Source: Oceanospirillaceae bacterium (GTDB lineage Bacteria > Pseudomonadota > Gammaproteobacteria > Pseudomonadales > Litoribrevibacteraceae). From it: a stretch of 64,000 bases of DNA. The DNA lies in contig JADFAD010000001.1 of assembly GCA_015665455.1 (NCBI GenBank), positions 124,001 through 188,000 on the forward strand, read 5' to 3'. Positions 16,856 through 25,379 of the stretch are shown here, one piece after another; position 1 is the stretch's first letter; the number at the start of each line of letters is the position of its first letter. Below the pieces are notes generated by a model. That model saw only the letters and a list, made by a program, of their open reading frames with translations, was not told where the DNA came from and searched no databases. A program made the translations under genes and the position numbers.

Positions 16856-17437
16856 TTAAGCAAAGTTCTTAGCTGCAAAGTCCCAATTAACTAGAGCCCA
16901 GAAACCTTTTAGATACTCAGGACGTACATTACGGTAGTCAATGTAGTATGCGTGTTCCCAAAGATCGACAGTCATAAGCGGAGTAACACCTTCTTCAGTG
17001 ATTGGTGTTGCAGCGTTTGATGTGTTCACGATGTCTAGAGAGCCATCTGCCTTCTTAACTAACCAAGTCCAGCTAGAACCAAAGTTATTTACAGCTTTAT
17101 CGTTGAATTTAGCTTGGAAGTCTTCAAAAGAACCAAAAGCAGCATTGATTGCATCAGCAAGTGCGCCTGTAGGTTGGTTGCCTCCATTTGGAGAAAGACT
17201 GTTCCAATAAAAAGTGTGATTCCAGATTTGAGCTGCGTTGTTGAAAACAGGACCTTCAGAAGACTTGATGATTTCTTCTAGGGTCTTATTTGCTAGGTCA
17301 GTACCTTCAACCAAACCGTTCAGCTTTTGAACGTAGGTGTTGTGGTGTTTGCCATGATGGAACTCAAGAGTCTCTTGAGAAATATGTGGTTCTAATGCAT
17401 TTATCTCGTAAGGTAGTGCTGGTAATTCAAAAGCCAT
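16856..17437 (-). CDS. sodB: Iron superoxide dismutase
   Basis: Cytoplasmic enzyme that dismutates superoxide to oxygen and peroxide; 193 residues, the standard size. Metal ligands fit His27 (EFHHGKHH), His74 (IWNHTFYW), and Asp158 and His162 in the signature [14 protein letters not shown]. The stretch [16 protein letters not shown], with Gln before IWNH, and the context FGSSWTWLV are typical of the Fe rather than Mn type. It is monocistronic: its own terminator follows, and the next upstream gene (17570) is more than 100 bases away. Confidence 0.96.
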   Translation of the reverse strand: MAFELPALPYEINALEPHISQETLEFHHGKHHNTYVQKLNGLVEGTDLANKTLEEIIKSSEGPVFNNAAQIWNHTFYWNSLSPNGGNQPTGALADAINAAFGSFEDFQAKFNDKAVNNFGSSWTWLVKKADGSLDIVNTSNAATPITEEGVTPLMTVDLWEHAYYIDYRNVRPEYLKGFWALVNWDFAAKNFA

Positions 17438-17569
17438 TTTTTAACTCTCCATATCAAATCATGATTATACGGCGTCAGTAGGATAGGTGTTATTGTTGCC
17501 TCTGACACTCTGTGGGGCGATAGTATCATTGATTAAATATGTTATCTATTCATGAAAAAAGTGTGGGTT

Positions 17570-18625
17570 TTATCCATCCATATCGCCATACCGGATGACA
17601 CTGCAACCAGGAATCTTTTCGATAAACTGCCAAGTCATTAATTGAGCTGGGGTATAAACGCCACCACTTCTTTCATGTTTGAGTAAATAAAGCGAAATAT
17701 AAGTGCTTGCTTCAATTGTAAATCTATAGATGTCCGGTGTGGATACTCGAGCTACCATGACTCGTTCATCTTTCGATGTTCCTTTGGCCCAGAAATGACT
17801 GATGGCTGATTGCTTTCCTGTTTGACCTGAAAGTAGCTTATCAATCATTTTGTGAAGAGGTTTATATCGCAATAGGTTTGGTATCCAATTAAGAAGCTTT
17901 ACCATTGGAGAAAACTGTTTTGTTATTGCGAAGTAACTCTGAATATTAGGGCAATGGGTGCTTTGTTTTATAGCAATAAGATCCCCGGTGGGGACTTGGC
18001 TAACATACTTCATTCGACTGCCGAACAGAATTCGTCTTGAGCTGAGGGAGTACTGAGTAGGTGAAGGCTGTCCATTTGAAAGCTCTAAGTTTCCTCGGCT
18101 TAATCTATTTAACGTGGATTTTATACTTCCTGCTGAGAACCGGTGACTAATATCGTAGGCAATTTCCAGCTTGTCCAAGTGCTTTAAGCTGTTGTGGATG
18201 CTTCCTGCTAGGCAATCTCCGGGTATGCATTCAGCGCCAACACCTGCACAAACTACGGACTGTCCGTTACTTGCTAAGTCAGATAAGTTTTGAATGGTGG
18301 ATAATGTGTGGAATTGCCCACCTATATCTAAATAGTGGCATTGCTTGCTTATAGCTGCTCTCACTGCGGGCTCTGGGTTTTCAATGAGAGAGCCTGCGCA
18401 GTTTAAGAAAATTTCTGCGTTTTCTATCTGCCTTTCAATAGTTCGAGAATTAATGAGGTCGAAAGTAATAAAGGGGAGGTTAGTTTTATTAGCGATCTGT
18501 TTGAGTTTCTTTTTATTTCTTCCTGCTAGTAAGGGATAGATGCCTTGGTTTAACAGTTGCCGAGTAATCGCTTGACCTACTTGGCCGTATGCTCCGTAAA
18601 TAATGATACCGACACTTTTTGACAT
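17570..18625 (-). CDS. Saccharopine dehydrogenase-like NAD(P)-binding protein
   Basis: A 351-residue protein with an N-terminal Rossmann fold. The nucleotide loop is IIYGAYGQVGQAITRQL and the following strand ends in LAGRNKKKL, typical of the saccharopine dehydrogenase NADP-binding family (trans-acting enoyl reductase-like members included). The catalytic function of this branch is unassigned. I start at the ATG at 18623-18625, which begins the Rossmann strand (MSKSVGIIIYG) and has GAAGA upstream. The frame stays open a further 41 codons, but that extension is AT-rich and not conserved-looking. Unlinked to lysine genes. Confidence 0.75.
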   Translation of the reverse strand: MSKSVGIIIYGAYGQVGQAITRQLLNQGIYPLLAGRNKKKLKQIANKTNLPFITFDLINSRTIERQIENAEIFLNCAGSLIENPEPAVRAAISKQCHYLDIGGQFHTLSTIQNLSDLASNGQSVVCAGVGAECIPGDCLAGSIHNSLKHLDKLEIAYDISHRFSAGSIKSTLNRLSRGNLELSNGQPSPTQYSLSSRRILFGSRMKYVSQVPTGDLIAIKQSTHCPNIQSYFAITKQFSPMVKLLNWIPNLLRYKPLHKMIDKLLSGQTGKQSAISHFWAKGTSKDERVMVARVSTPDIYRFTIEASTYISLYLLKHERSGGVYTPAQLMTWQFIEKIPGCSVIRYGDMDG

Positions 18626-18823
18626 GTATCTTCTCTTTATAGGTCGTAAGGGAATGTTTTTTAGTAATATGACAGGCTTGTTAATGTAATTCGAGCAGAA
18701 GATATCTTTTAATCTCGTTATAATGGCAATAGTTGTTGGTAACAGCAAAATTGCGTGAATTTGTATTGGTTTCGATGGGATTTCTCTTGTTGGAAGTAAT
18801 AATTAAGTAATAGGAAATGCTTA

Positions 18824-19705
18824 ATGGCACATGATGATTTGTTTGATTTAAAAGCTGAAAGGGATGAGTGGCACGATAATGCGCCGAAGGATGGTTCCTC
18901 AAAAAATAAGAGGCGTAACAGGGATTCTTCGTCTGGCGATAGCAGTGGCACTGTGATTATCATTGTTACTTTAATATTGGCGGTTTTGCTTGGTGCATTG
19001 GGGTATTGGGTTTCAGAACAATTTAATCAAGTTTATGGTCAATTTGATCGGGTGAATCAGCAATTCGATTTACTTTCTAAGCGAGTTAAAGTACTTGAAA
19101 GTAAATTGGATGTGTCTAATGACAATATGTTGAACAGTGATGCTGCAGTGAAAGCAACCTTAAAGGAACATGGCTCTGAAATTCGTAAACTTTGGGGGAT
19201 TAGTTATGACCGAAACAAAAAGTCCATTAAAGCGAATCAAGACGCATTGAAGTCATTAAAGAAAACGGCAAAGCAATTACAGGCAGAAAGTAAGGCGTAT
19301 TCCGGGAAGTTTAAAGCGACTGAGCAAAAGCTAAGTTCCTTAGGTGGGCAGTTAGGCGATATTGACTTTAAAGCGACGATGGCAAAACTTTCTTCTTCTC
19401 AGAAGGCTTCTGAGACTAAGCTAAATGCTTTGTCAGAGAAGGTCGAGCCAATAGGCAGTTTGCTAGAAAAACAGGCTGTAGAGGTTAAACTTCAGGCCAA
19501 AAAGGTTAATGAATTGAACGATGAGCTGTTGAGGTCGATCACAGATCTTCAGATTCAATTAAATGATGAAAGCCTTAAAAAGAAAGTTAATAAATTGAGC
19601 GGATTAATTGATTCAATTGATAAGAATAGAAGTAGAGTTAATTCGGAATTAGTTAAGCTTTCTAATCGAGTTAACGAGCTTCAGAAAGCAAGCGTCAGCC
19701 CTTAG
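18824..19705 (+). CDS. Membrane-anchored coiled-coil protein of unknown role
   Basis: A 293-residue protein. A charged cytoplasmic N-terminus (about 43 residues, with SSKNKRRNRDSSSGDSSG) is followed by one hydrophobic helix (about 44-63). Then comes a roughly 220-residue heptad-rich region with repeated motifs such as FNQVYGQFDRVNQQFDLLSK and QKASETKLNALSEKVEPI. There is no enzyme motif. The topology suggests a periplasmic coiled coil anchored in the inner membrane, perhaps a scaffold. It is followed directly by a strong terminator. Confidence 0.75.
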   Translation: MAHDDLFDLKAERDEWHDNAPKDGSSKNKRRNRDSSSGDSSGTVIIIVTLILAVLLGALGYWVSEQFNQVYGQFDRVNQQFDLLSKRVKVLESKLDVSNDNMLNSDAAVKATLKEHGSEIRKLWGISYDRNKKSIKANQDALKSLKKTAKQLQAESKAYSGKFKATEQKLSSLGGQLGDIDFKATMAKLSSSQKASETKLNALSEKVEPIGSLLEKQAVEVKLQAKKVNELNDELLRSITDLQIQLNDESLKKKVNKLSGLIDSIDKNRSRVNSELVKLSNRVNELQKASVSP

Positions 19706-19709
19706 ACAT

Positions 19710-19739
19710 AAAAAAGGTAGTCGAGAGGCTACCTTTTTT
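19710..19739. terminator. Bidirectional hairpin terminator
   Basis: AAAAAAGGTAG at 19710-19720 pairs with CTACCTTTTTT at 19729-19739. It separates the convergent coiled-coil protein (plus) and lipoprotein (minus) genes. Confidence 0.87.
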
Positions 19740-19756
19740 ATTTTAGGTTTGGATCT

Positions 19757-20332
19757 TTATGATTTTTTATTTAAGCTATCAAACTTTTGAATAAGTGCTG
19801 TAGGGTGCTTTTTCTTGTTGCCTTTATTTAGAACAAAAACAACGGTTTCACCGTTTGCTCCGTAGCCGATTTTCGCATGACGATAGGCAGCTTCACCGGT
19901 TTTTCGTACTGCGGCCATATCTTTTAAAGTACTAAAAACAAACGTTCGGCCTTCTAAATTCATTTCTGCATAGAAGTTTTCTGCTGGCGCTAGCTTTCCA
20001 TCAAGTAATTCAACACTAGGGATGCCTTCTCTTTTCTTTTTATCTTGCTTTGTAAGCCCAAACACCATTGTTTCACCCTTCGGTCCTGAACCAATTCGAG
20101 TGTACATATACGCTGTGTGTCCATGCTTCAGGAAGTCTTGATATAATGCGAAATCGTAGAATGAATAGATTCGGTGATCTTTATGTACTTCAAATAATTG
20201 ATCGTTTCGTTTATTTTCAAGTTGTTGGCTTTGTGTACTGGAAGCTTGGCTACCAGTAGTTTCTTGAGTGGTTTGGCACGCAGCAGTAAACGCAATGGAA
20301 GTAGCAAGAAGTGCAATTTTTAATGATTTCAT
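19757..20332 (-). CDS. Lipoprotein with an internal repeat, unknown function
   Basis: A 191-residue protein with a lipoprotein signal peptide whose lipobox reads FTAAC (Cys at residue 19), so it should be lipidated. Two related segments are visible in the mature part. One contains AYMYTRIGSGPKGETMVFGL and the other AYRHAKIGYGANGETVVFVL; each is followed by a Lys-rich turn (KQDKKK and KGNKKK). The duplication suggests two copies of a small beta domain. I do not recognise the family. AGGAG-like sequence precedes the ATG. Confidence 0.72.
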   Translation of the reverse strand: MKSLKIALLATSIAFTAACQTTQETTGSQASSTQSQQLENKRNDQLFEVHKDHRIYSFYDFALYQDFLKHGHTAYMYTRIGSGPKGETMVFGLTKQDKKKREGIPSVELLDGKLAPAENFYAEMNLEGRTFVFSTLKDMAAVRKTGEAAYRHAKIGYGANGETVVFVLNKGNKKKHPTALIQKFDSLNKKS

Positions 20333-20414
20333 ATTAGTCTCCTATTTGAATTGCCTAATAGGCTAAGGAGGCTTTGTTTCAAAATGATGACATTGTAAGG
20401 CTGGGGTGTAGAAA

Positions 20415-21359
20415 ATGGATGTTTGGACAAAGATAGAACAAACTGTGGGGCAGAGTAAGTCGATAGAAGATCAAACTTTGTGGGTTAAAAGTTTATTTTC
20501 ACTCTTTGCGAATACTCAAGAATGTTCATTTGAGCAAACATTTCTTGCGGGAGTTGCCAGCGAGTCATCATCTTCAGCGTTTTGGGCTGGGTATCAAGTG
20601 GCTATTCAACGGCTTTTTGGTCCTCAGTTAAAAGATGAAATTGCTTCTTTTGTTGTTAATGAAAAGAAGAGTTTTAAACCTAAAAACTGGTCTACTTCTC
20701 TTGTTCAGACTGAAGGTTCTGACGAGTTGCTACTTTCCGGTAATAAAGATTTTGTGACAGCCGTAGATCAAATAGATGTATTGCTTATCGGTGCAAACAC
20801 GGTAGAGCTGTCTAATGAGAGTAATACAGTAGGTCATTCAAAGGTTTGTAAATTAGGAGTTGAAGTGGAAGGGCTAAGCTTTTTTGAGTTTTCTGGTCTT
20901 CCTGTGTTTAAAGAGCTAAAGAAATCGAGAGTCGAAATTAAGACAACAGAAGTGCATGCTGATAGTATTTTTGTCGGTGACGGATACGATAACTATATTA
21001 AGCCCTTTCGAATAATAGAGGACTTCTATATTACGAGTGTATTACTTGGGTATGTTATTCGTTTACTTCTTCAATCAGATAATAGAGTGGATGATGCATT
21101 CGATTTGATGGTTGTTATTGAAGATTTGAAGACGTCAGAGAAAGAGCTTCTGGTTGGAATGCCGCAATGTAAGAGCTCAAGTCTTTTATTTGAAACCACG
21201 TTAAGAAATGTCTCTGACTTAATTTTGAAAACGGTCCAGAAGCATGAAAGTGAAGAAGGTTTTTCTAATTTACGTAAGGACTTGATGATACTCAAGATAG
21301 GGGAGAAAGCTCGATCGATTAGATATGATCGAGCTTTGAAGGCTTCTATCGAAAGTTAG
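20415..21359 (+). CDS. Divergent acyl-CoA dehydrogenase-like protein
   Basis: A 314-residue soluble protein. Its outline resembles the acyl-CoA dehydrogenase fold without the usual motifs: an N-terminal helical part with FWAGYQVAIQRLF, a middle strand region with LLLSGNKDFVTAVDQIDVLL (a position where dehydrogenases carry an L-x-G-x-K-x-[FY]-[IV]-T substrate/FAD segment), and a C-terminal helical bundle. The family catalytic glutamate cannot be located, so it may be inactive or do something else; treat the family link as tentative. The last 14 bases overlap the convergent gene at 21346. Confidence 0.6.
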   Translation: MDVWTKIEQTVGQSKSIEDQTLWVKSLFSLFANTQECSFEQTFLAGVASESSSSAFWAGYQVAIQRLFGPQLKDEIASFVVNEKKSFKPKNWSTSLVQTEGSDELLLSGNKDFVTAVDQIDVLLIGANTVELSNESNTVGHSKVCKLGVEVEGLSFFEFSGLPVFKELKKSRVEIKTTEVHADSIFVGDGYDNYIKPFRIIEDFYITSVLLGYVIRLLLQSDNRVDDAFDLMVVIEDLKTSEKELLVGMPQCKSSSLLFETTLRNVSDLILKTVQKHESEEGFSNLRKDLMILKIGEKARSIRYDRALKASIES

Positions 21360-22770
21360 TATTATTTAAATTAGTTTGACGAATGTTTGTAAGGGAATTA
21401 TTTGTAGCCCTAGAAGATAAAGTGGCGGTTACGTTAACACCGGTAGCATTCATGGCTCCGATATTTGTGTTGCCTGAAGAGTTGCCTCTGTTTTGTGCTG
21501 CGCTTAATTGCTCGAGCGCTTCTTTAACTCGTTTGTTTAAGTCATCTTGATTTAGAGCATCTTTTAATTCTTCTGATTCTTCATCTACATCTTTTTCTAT
21601 ATCGTCAAAAATATCTGTGTCAGGGACAACAACAACCGTTTTTAGTGTGGTGGTACTTACGCCTCCAGCGGCTGTTGAATCAAGTGCACCAACAACGACT
21701 AAATCAGACATTTCATTTGATTCGAGTGCTGGTAATTTAGCACTGACAATCTGATTTTCAGGAATCTCAATGTCTTGGTCTACGGATGAATTCGCTTTCG
21801 CAATGGCTTCCAATATGTCTGAGCTGTAGTAAGAATCCACTTGGCGGTTAGGAGAGATATAATCACCAAAGTATTCATTCGATTCTTGTGGAACTACATC
21901 TGAGGGATGAAGTTCATCCGAATAAGCTTGGCCTGTAGATTGTTGCTGTTTCTCAAGTTCTCTTTGTTGAAGTACAGCAGTGTCTTCAATGACTTTTGAT
22001 GCTTTAGCAGGAATGCTTTCGTTTGCTAACTCAGTGTCTGAAATTGCACTGGGCTCAGGGCTGTCTGTTATTTGTTCAGTTTTAATGGTGTTTTTATCTA
22101 CCTGAGAGGCAGTTTCGTGTTTAGGCTTCGCCTTATATTCGTCTTTAGCATCTACAGCTAGCGTTTTTGGCTCATCTATAGGCGCTATCGACTGTGCAGG
22201 CTCCTCCGGGGCTAAAAAAGGAAATGCTGTCTCTTGATCCTGGGAAATCGTGGAAACTTCTTGTTTATCACCGCTAATTTCAGCATTTTGATCTTTCGAT
22301 AACTGCTCGTGAGTCGTATCTTCTTCAGTGGTAGGAAGCAGTTGCTTTGTATTTTCTTTATTGGTTGGCGCTGCTTCTACTATTGTGTCTTTAACTTCCT
22401 GAGAAACAATCGGTTCAACTTCTGAGAGCTCAGTAACCTGTGAATTACCTGTAGTTCTCTCTACTTCATTTGGTATTCCTTTGCTGCCTTCTTCTGCAAT
22501 GTCACCAATAACTTGTGCAGAGACTTCAGATTCGGATTTATCTTCTTTAGTTGCTCCAGGCTTTTTAACAATAACGATGGTTAATTCTTCATCTTCCAGT
22601 TCTATGCCTGCTTCTTTTACAGCTTCTGCAATTAATTTATTGAGTTCTGCTTGCTTTTCCGCTGATAGTTTAGATGTTGGGTCAGCTGCATTGGCGTTTG
22701 CTGATATAGCTAATCCTAGAAACAAAGATACAGCTGTTTTGTTATAAATTTCCTTAGTAAGAAATTTCAT
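21346..22770 (-). CDS. Large acidic exported protein, unknown function
   Basis: A protein of about 474 residues with a signal peptide ending ISANANA, then a very long acidic, low-complexity region rich in Glu, Asp, Ser and Thr with almost no hydrophobic core. It finishes in a Gly/Asn/Thr-rich tail (NTNIGAMNATGVNVT, then TNIRQTNLNNTNFR). A short ordered piece, EEELTIVIVKK-like, lies near residues 45-55. It is probably disordered and surface-associated. I prefer the ATG at 22768-22770 because AGG lies seven bases upstream; the ATG two codons earlier has AGGT abutting it. It overlaps the convergent gene at its 3' end. Confidence 0.65.
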   Translation of the reverse strand: MKFLTKEIYNKTAVSLFLGLAISANANAADPTSKLSAEKQAELNKLIAEAVKEAGIELEDEELTIVIVKKPGATKEDKSESEVSAQVIGDIAEEGSKGIPNEVERTTGNSQVTELSEVEPIVSQEVKDTIVEAAPTNKENTKQLLPTTEEDTTHEQLSKDQNAEISGDKQEVSTISQDQETAFPFLAPEEPAQSIAPIDEPKTLAVDAKDEYKAKPKHETASQVDKNTIKTEQITDSPEPSAISDTELANESIPAKASKVIEDTAVLQQRELEKQQQSTGQAYSDELHPSDVVPQESNEYFGDYISPNRQVDSYYSSDILEAIAKANSSVDQDIEIPENQIVSAKLPALESNEMSDLVVVGALDSTAAGGVSTTTLKTVVVVPDTDIFDDIEKDVDEESEELKDALNQDDLNKRVKEALEQLSAAQNRGNSSGNTNIGAMNATGVNVTATLSSRATNNSLTNIRQTNLNNTNFR

Positions 22771-22979
22771 ATCCATACCTAGATGATGTTGTATTTATTA
22801 TTGTTAATTGTTTTCTATTGTTATTAATATTTGTATAAATCTCAATCAAAAATCGATTTATAGACAGGAAAGTGTGAACAAGCTCCACAAACTAGAGGAA
22901 TACCATTCTTTTAGTTGGTATTAGTTGGTATAGTCACTGTTACAAAATAACAATAAAAGACTATAACTTGGATTGAGTT

Positions 22980-23648
22980 ATGCCTTCAAAAATAGCAAAA
23001 AGTATTACACTCGTTTTAATCGCCTTAATTACGGTTAACCTTAGTGGTTGTCGTATTTATCAGTCGCTTGGGAAAAGCATTCCTGGTTCTTGGTTGCACC
23101 CAGTGAATGGTCCTGAGTTTTCATTGCCTGAAGACGTTGATATGGAGAACCATGCTTTATTGGTTATCTATCGTCCTCATTCTCAATGGGCTTCAGAAGA
23201 AATTGAGTCGCCTAGCTTTTATATTGATGATGAACGAGAGTTCGGAATTAAAAATGATGCGTTTTATTGGTTTGAAGTTGAGCCGGGCAAGCGTCATCTA
23301 GTGATTCGACGTCCTTTGTTGGGGCTTGAGGGAACAAGTCATTTTAGCTTAAGAATTATTTCAGACTTTAATGTCGATTTAAAAGCAGGACAAACTTACT
23401 ATTTGAGATACTCGGAGTTAACCGCGCCTCCAATGGACAAAGCATTAAGCGAAGAAGAACCAATGGGAGATGGGGCAATGTTTTTGATTCCTGAAGTATT
23501 AGCCCAACGTGATATTCTAACCACTCAATTTGATGACCAAAGTGGTCGTTTCTTGACGTATAAAATGGAGTATCATGAGCCAGAACGTTATGAAGAATTA
23601 CAAGAGCAGAAAAACCATGGTAAATCAAAATGGTACTGGCCTTTTTGA
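22980..23648 (+). CDS. DUF2846-like lipoprotein
   Basis: A 222-residue protein with a lipoprotein signal ending in VNLSGC (Cys at residue 24). The mature part has the pattern of DUF2846 proteins: LLVIYRPHSQW, then PSFYIDDEREFG, then WFEVEPGKRHLVI, then LKAGQTYYLRY. These are strands of a small beta domain of unknown activity. The C-terminus is charged and ends WYWPF. It is isolated from the upstream divergent gene and followed by a weak hairpin and then the 8-bp repeat array. Confidence 0.75.
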   Translation: MPSKIAKSITLVLIALITVNLSGCRIYQSLGKSIPGSWLHPVNGPEFSLPEDVDMENHALLVIYRPHSQWASEEIESPSFYIDDEREFGIKNDAFYWFEVEPGKRHLVIRRPLLGLEGTSHFSLRIISDFNVDLKAGQTYYLRYSELTAPPMDKALSEEEPMGDGAMFLIPEVLAQRDILTTQFDDQSGRFLTYKMEYHEPERYEELQEQKNHGKSKWYWPF

Positions 23649-23660
23649 TGGTTTTTTGCA

Positions 23661-23690
23661 AGGCAGGCCTTGATTAGGCCTGCTTTAATT
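23661..23690 (+). terminator. Hairpin terminator, weak T tract
   Basis: GCAGGCCT at 23663-23670 pairs with AGGCCTGC at 23676-23683, followed by TTTAATT. It is placed 12 bases past the lipoprotein stop. Confidence 0.65.
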
Positions 23691-23700
23691 GAGTTACTAT

Positions 23701-23820
23701 CCGCTAATCCGCTAATCCGCTAATCCGCTAATCCGCTAATCCGCTAATCCGCTAATCCGCTAATCCGCTAATCCGCTAATCCGCTAATCCGCTAATCCGC
23801 TAATCCGCTAATCCGCTAAT
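23701..23820. repeat. Tandem array: 15 perfect copies of an 8-bp unit (CCGCTAAT)
   Basis: The unit CCGCTAAT repeats without a single mismatch from 23701 to 23820. Part-units flank it (AT before, CCG after). The array fills the space between two convergent genes; the stop codon of the diguanylate cyclase lies three bases from its right end. Because the unit length is not a multiple of three and contains TAA (TAG on the other strand), the array stops translation in all six frames. It is a likely length-variable locus. Confidence 0.97.
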
Positions 23821-23824
23821 CCGT

Positions 23825-25009
23825 TTAGGCAGCGAAATTATCGTTTACAGCTGGCTCTGCTAGAATAACTTGGTTACGTCCACGTTGTTTTGCATTATAT
23901 AAAGCGGCATCAGCACGGGCGATCAAGTTTTCTGACTTCTGATGATCACAGTTAGATGAATATAACGTTACGCCTATTGAGAGAGTAAAGGATGGCGACT
24001 CTTCAATTTCGTGGAATATGACCTTACCAAATTCTGTACGGATTCTTTCTGCGCATTCCATGGCTGCGAATTTATCCGCGCGCGGTAAGAATAAGATAAA
24101 CTCTTCGCCTCCATAGCGTGCGAGAAGGTCATTTTTACGTAAGCACTTCCTTGCCGTTGTTGCGAATTTCTTGAGTACTAAATCTCCTGTGTTGTGACCA
24201 TACCTATCATTAACTTGTTTAAAGTGGTCTAGATCGAGTAGGCATATTGAAAATTCACTGTCATCTTTTGATTGCTCTAGATAGGGTTGCAGGCAGTCAA
24301 TAAAGTGCCTTCTATTTGCTAAACCTGTTAATTCATCGGTAGTTGCTTGGGTGCTTAATTTAGAGAGTACAACTTGAAGTTCATTATTGGTTCTGTGTAT
24401 TTCATCCCTTTGGCGTTCGATTTCCATACGCTTTCGGATTAATTGAGATTTTTTTACCTTATTTTCATTACGCAGTTCGTGAACTTCATGACCAAAATAT
24501 GAAAACCAGATTAATAAAATAGCGAGAACAGCCCACTGAACTAGGTTTAGGGTTAGATTGAAGTGTGGAGATACAGCTGCCACATCTTGAGCGATGATGA
24601 GGCCGTATCCAACTAAAGCAAGAAGTGATAGTGCTAGATATTGTTTCGCTGTAAGCCTGAAAATACCAAACATTAAAATGACAAAATAAAATACAAGAAC
24701 AATTCCTCTTACTGACTGTGTGATAGAGAGTAAGTAGGTGACCCAAATAAACCCAGGGATCATTTGTTGGATCGTAAGCGAAGGATCTTTAAATTTAAGG
24801 TTTCTACCTTGTTTCATATATAGGTAAAAGCCTGCCTGCATGACAAGCGACAATATTGTTGCAAAGGCAATTTCTGAAATGTGGGTTTGTTCAGTTTGAT
24901 TGGTTAAATAGTAAAGCCAAACAATTGTGCCACACACAACATATGCAGCGAATGCCATGACTAGTCGCTTTAAACGGATTCTTTGTTTTCTTTGAGTCTC
25001 TTCTGACAA
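23825..25009 (-). CDS. Membrane diguanylate cyclase (GGDEF)
   Basis: A 394-residue protein with about six N-terminal transmembrane helices (to about residue 175), a short coiled coil and a GGDEF domain. The active-site motif is RYGGEEF, with the start of the domain in DELTGLANRRHF and LLDLDHFKQVNDRYGH. An RxxD inhibitory-site motif (RKND) precedes it, so product inhibition by c-di-GMP is likely. The best start is TTG at 25007-25009, preceded by AAGGA eight bases upstream; the first in-frame ATG lies at codon 18, too close to the first helix. The sensor part resembles no named MASE type that I can confirm. Confidence 0.9.
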   Translation of the reverse strand: MSEETQRKQRIRLKRLVMAFAAYVVCGTIVWLYYLTNQTEQTHISEIAFATILSLVMQAGFYLYMKQGRNLKFKDPSLTIQQMIPGFIWVTYLLSITQSVRGIVLVFYFVILMFGIFRLTAKQYLALSLLALVGYGLIIAQDVAAVSPHFNLTLNLVQWAVLAILLIWFSYFGHEVHELRNENKVKKSQLIRKRMEIERQRDEIHRTNNELQVVLSKLSTQATTDELTGLANRRHFIDCLQPYLEQSKDDSEFSICLLDLDHFKQVNDRYGHNTGDLVLKKFATTARKCLRKNDLLARYGGEEFILFLPRADKFAAMECAERIRTEFGKVIFHEIEESPSFTLSIGVTLYSSNCDHQKSENLIARADAALYNAKQRGRNQVILAEPAVNDNFAA

Positions 25010-25379
25010 ACTTTTGTTCCTTAACCATTTTCTTTTATCGTTATAAATAATGATTAAAATTGGGCTTTACGCGCCAAAACTCATATATAAAGGCTACCAT
25101 GATGGCTTGTTAGTGAAATTAATGATTCGTTCTGTTTTGTTACTGTATGTCGAACACAGTGTTGCCTTAGCAAGTATAAAGGTAGGCGAAGTCTGCTAAA
25201 TTCATGCTTTCTTTTGTTAAATAATGTAGAATCGCCCTGTTTTTTGAACGCATATAATATGGGTAAACACGAAATTTTAACGGTTTAATTCAAAGCGTTT
25301 GTTCTTTGTGTGTAATTGAATTGGTTGATATCTCGAAAAATAAGATTTGCCCACCGATTAGCCGGAAAGAGGTTCCTCA
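25010..25379. other. 370-base intergenic region upstream of fumarase
   Basis: It separates the divergent diguanylate cyclase and fumarase genes. It holds no convincing gene; the longest open stretch with an ATG (near 25122) is about 25 codons. A TATAAT box sits at 25253-25258, about 120 bases before the fumarase start, but without a good -35. AATTCAA and TTGAATT around 25284-25321 form an inverted repeat that could fold in the leader RNA. AGAGG upstream of the ATG at 25380 is the fumarase ribosome-binding site. Confidence 0.5.
25253..25258 (+). promoter_or_regulatory. Candidate -10 box for the fumarase gene
   Basis: A perfect TATAAT within CATATAATATGGG. The expected -35 position reads AATCGC, a poor match, so recognition might need an activator or the site may be chance in AT-rich DNA. 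Confidence 0.35.

Noticed and set aside
23701-23820. CRISPR array
   Set aside because: The unit is only 8 bp and the copies are contiguous with no spacers; no cas genes are nearby.
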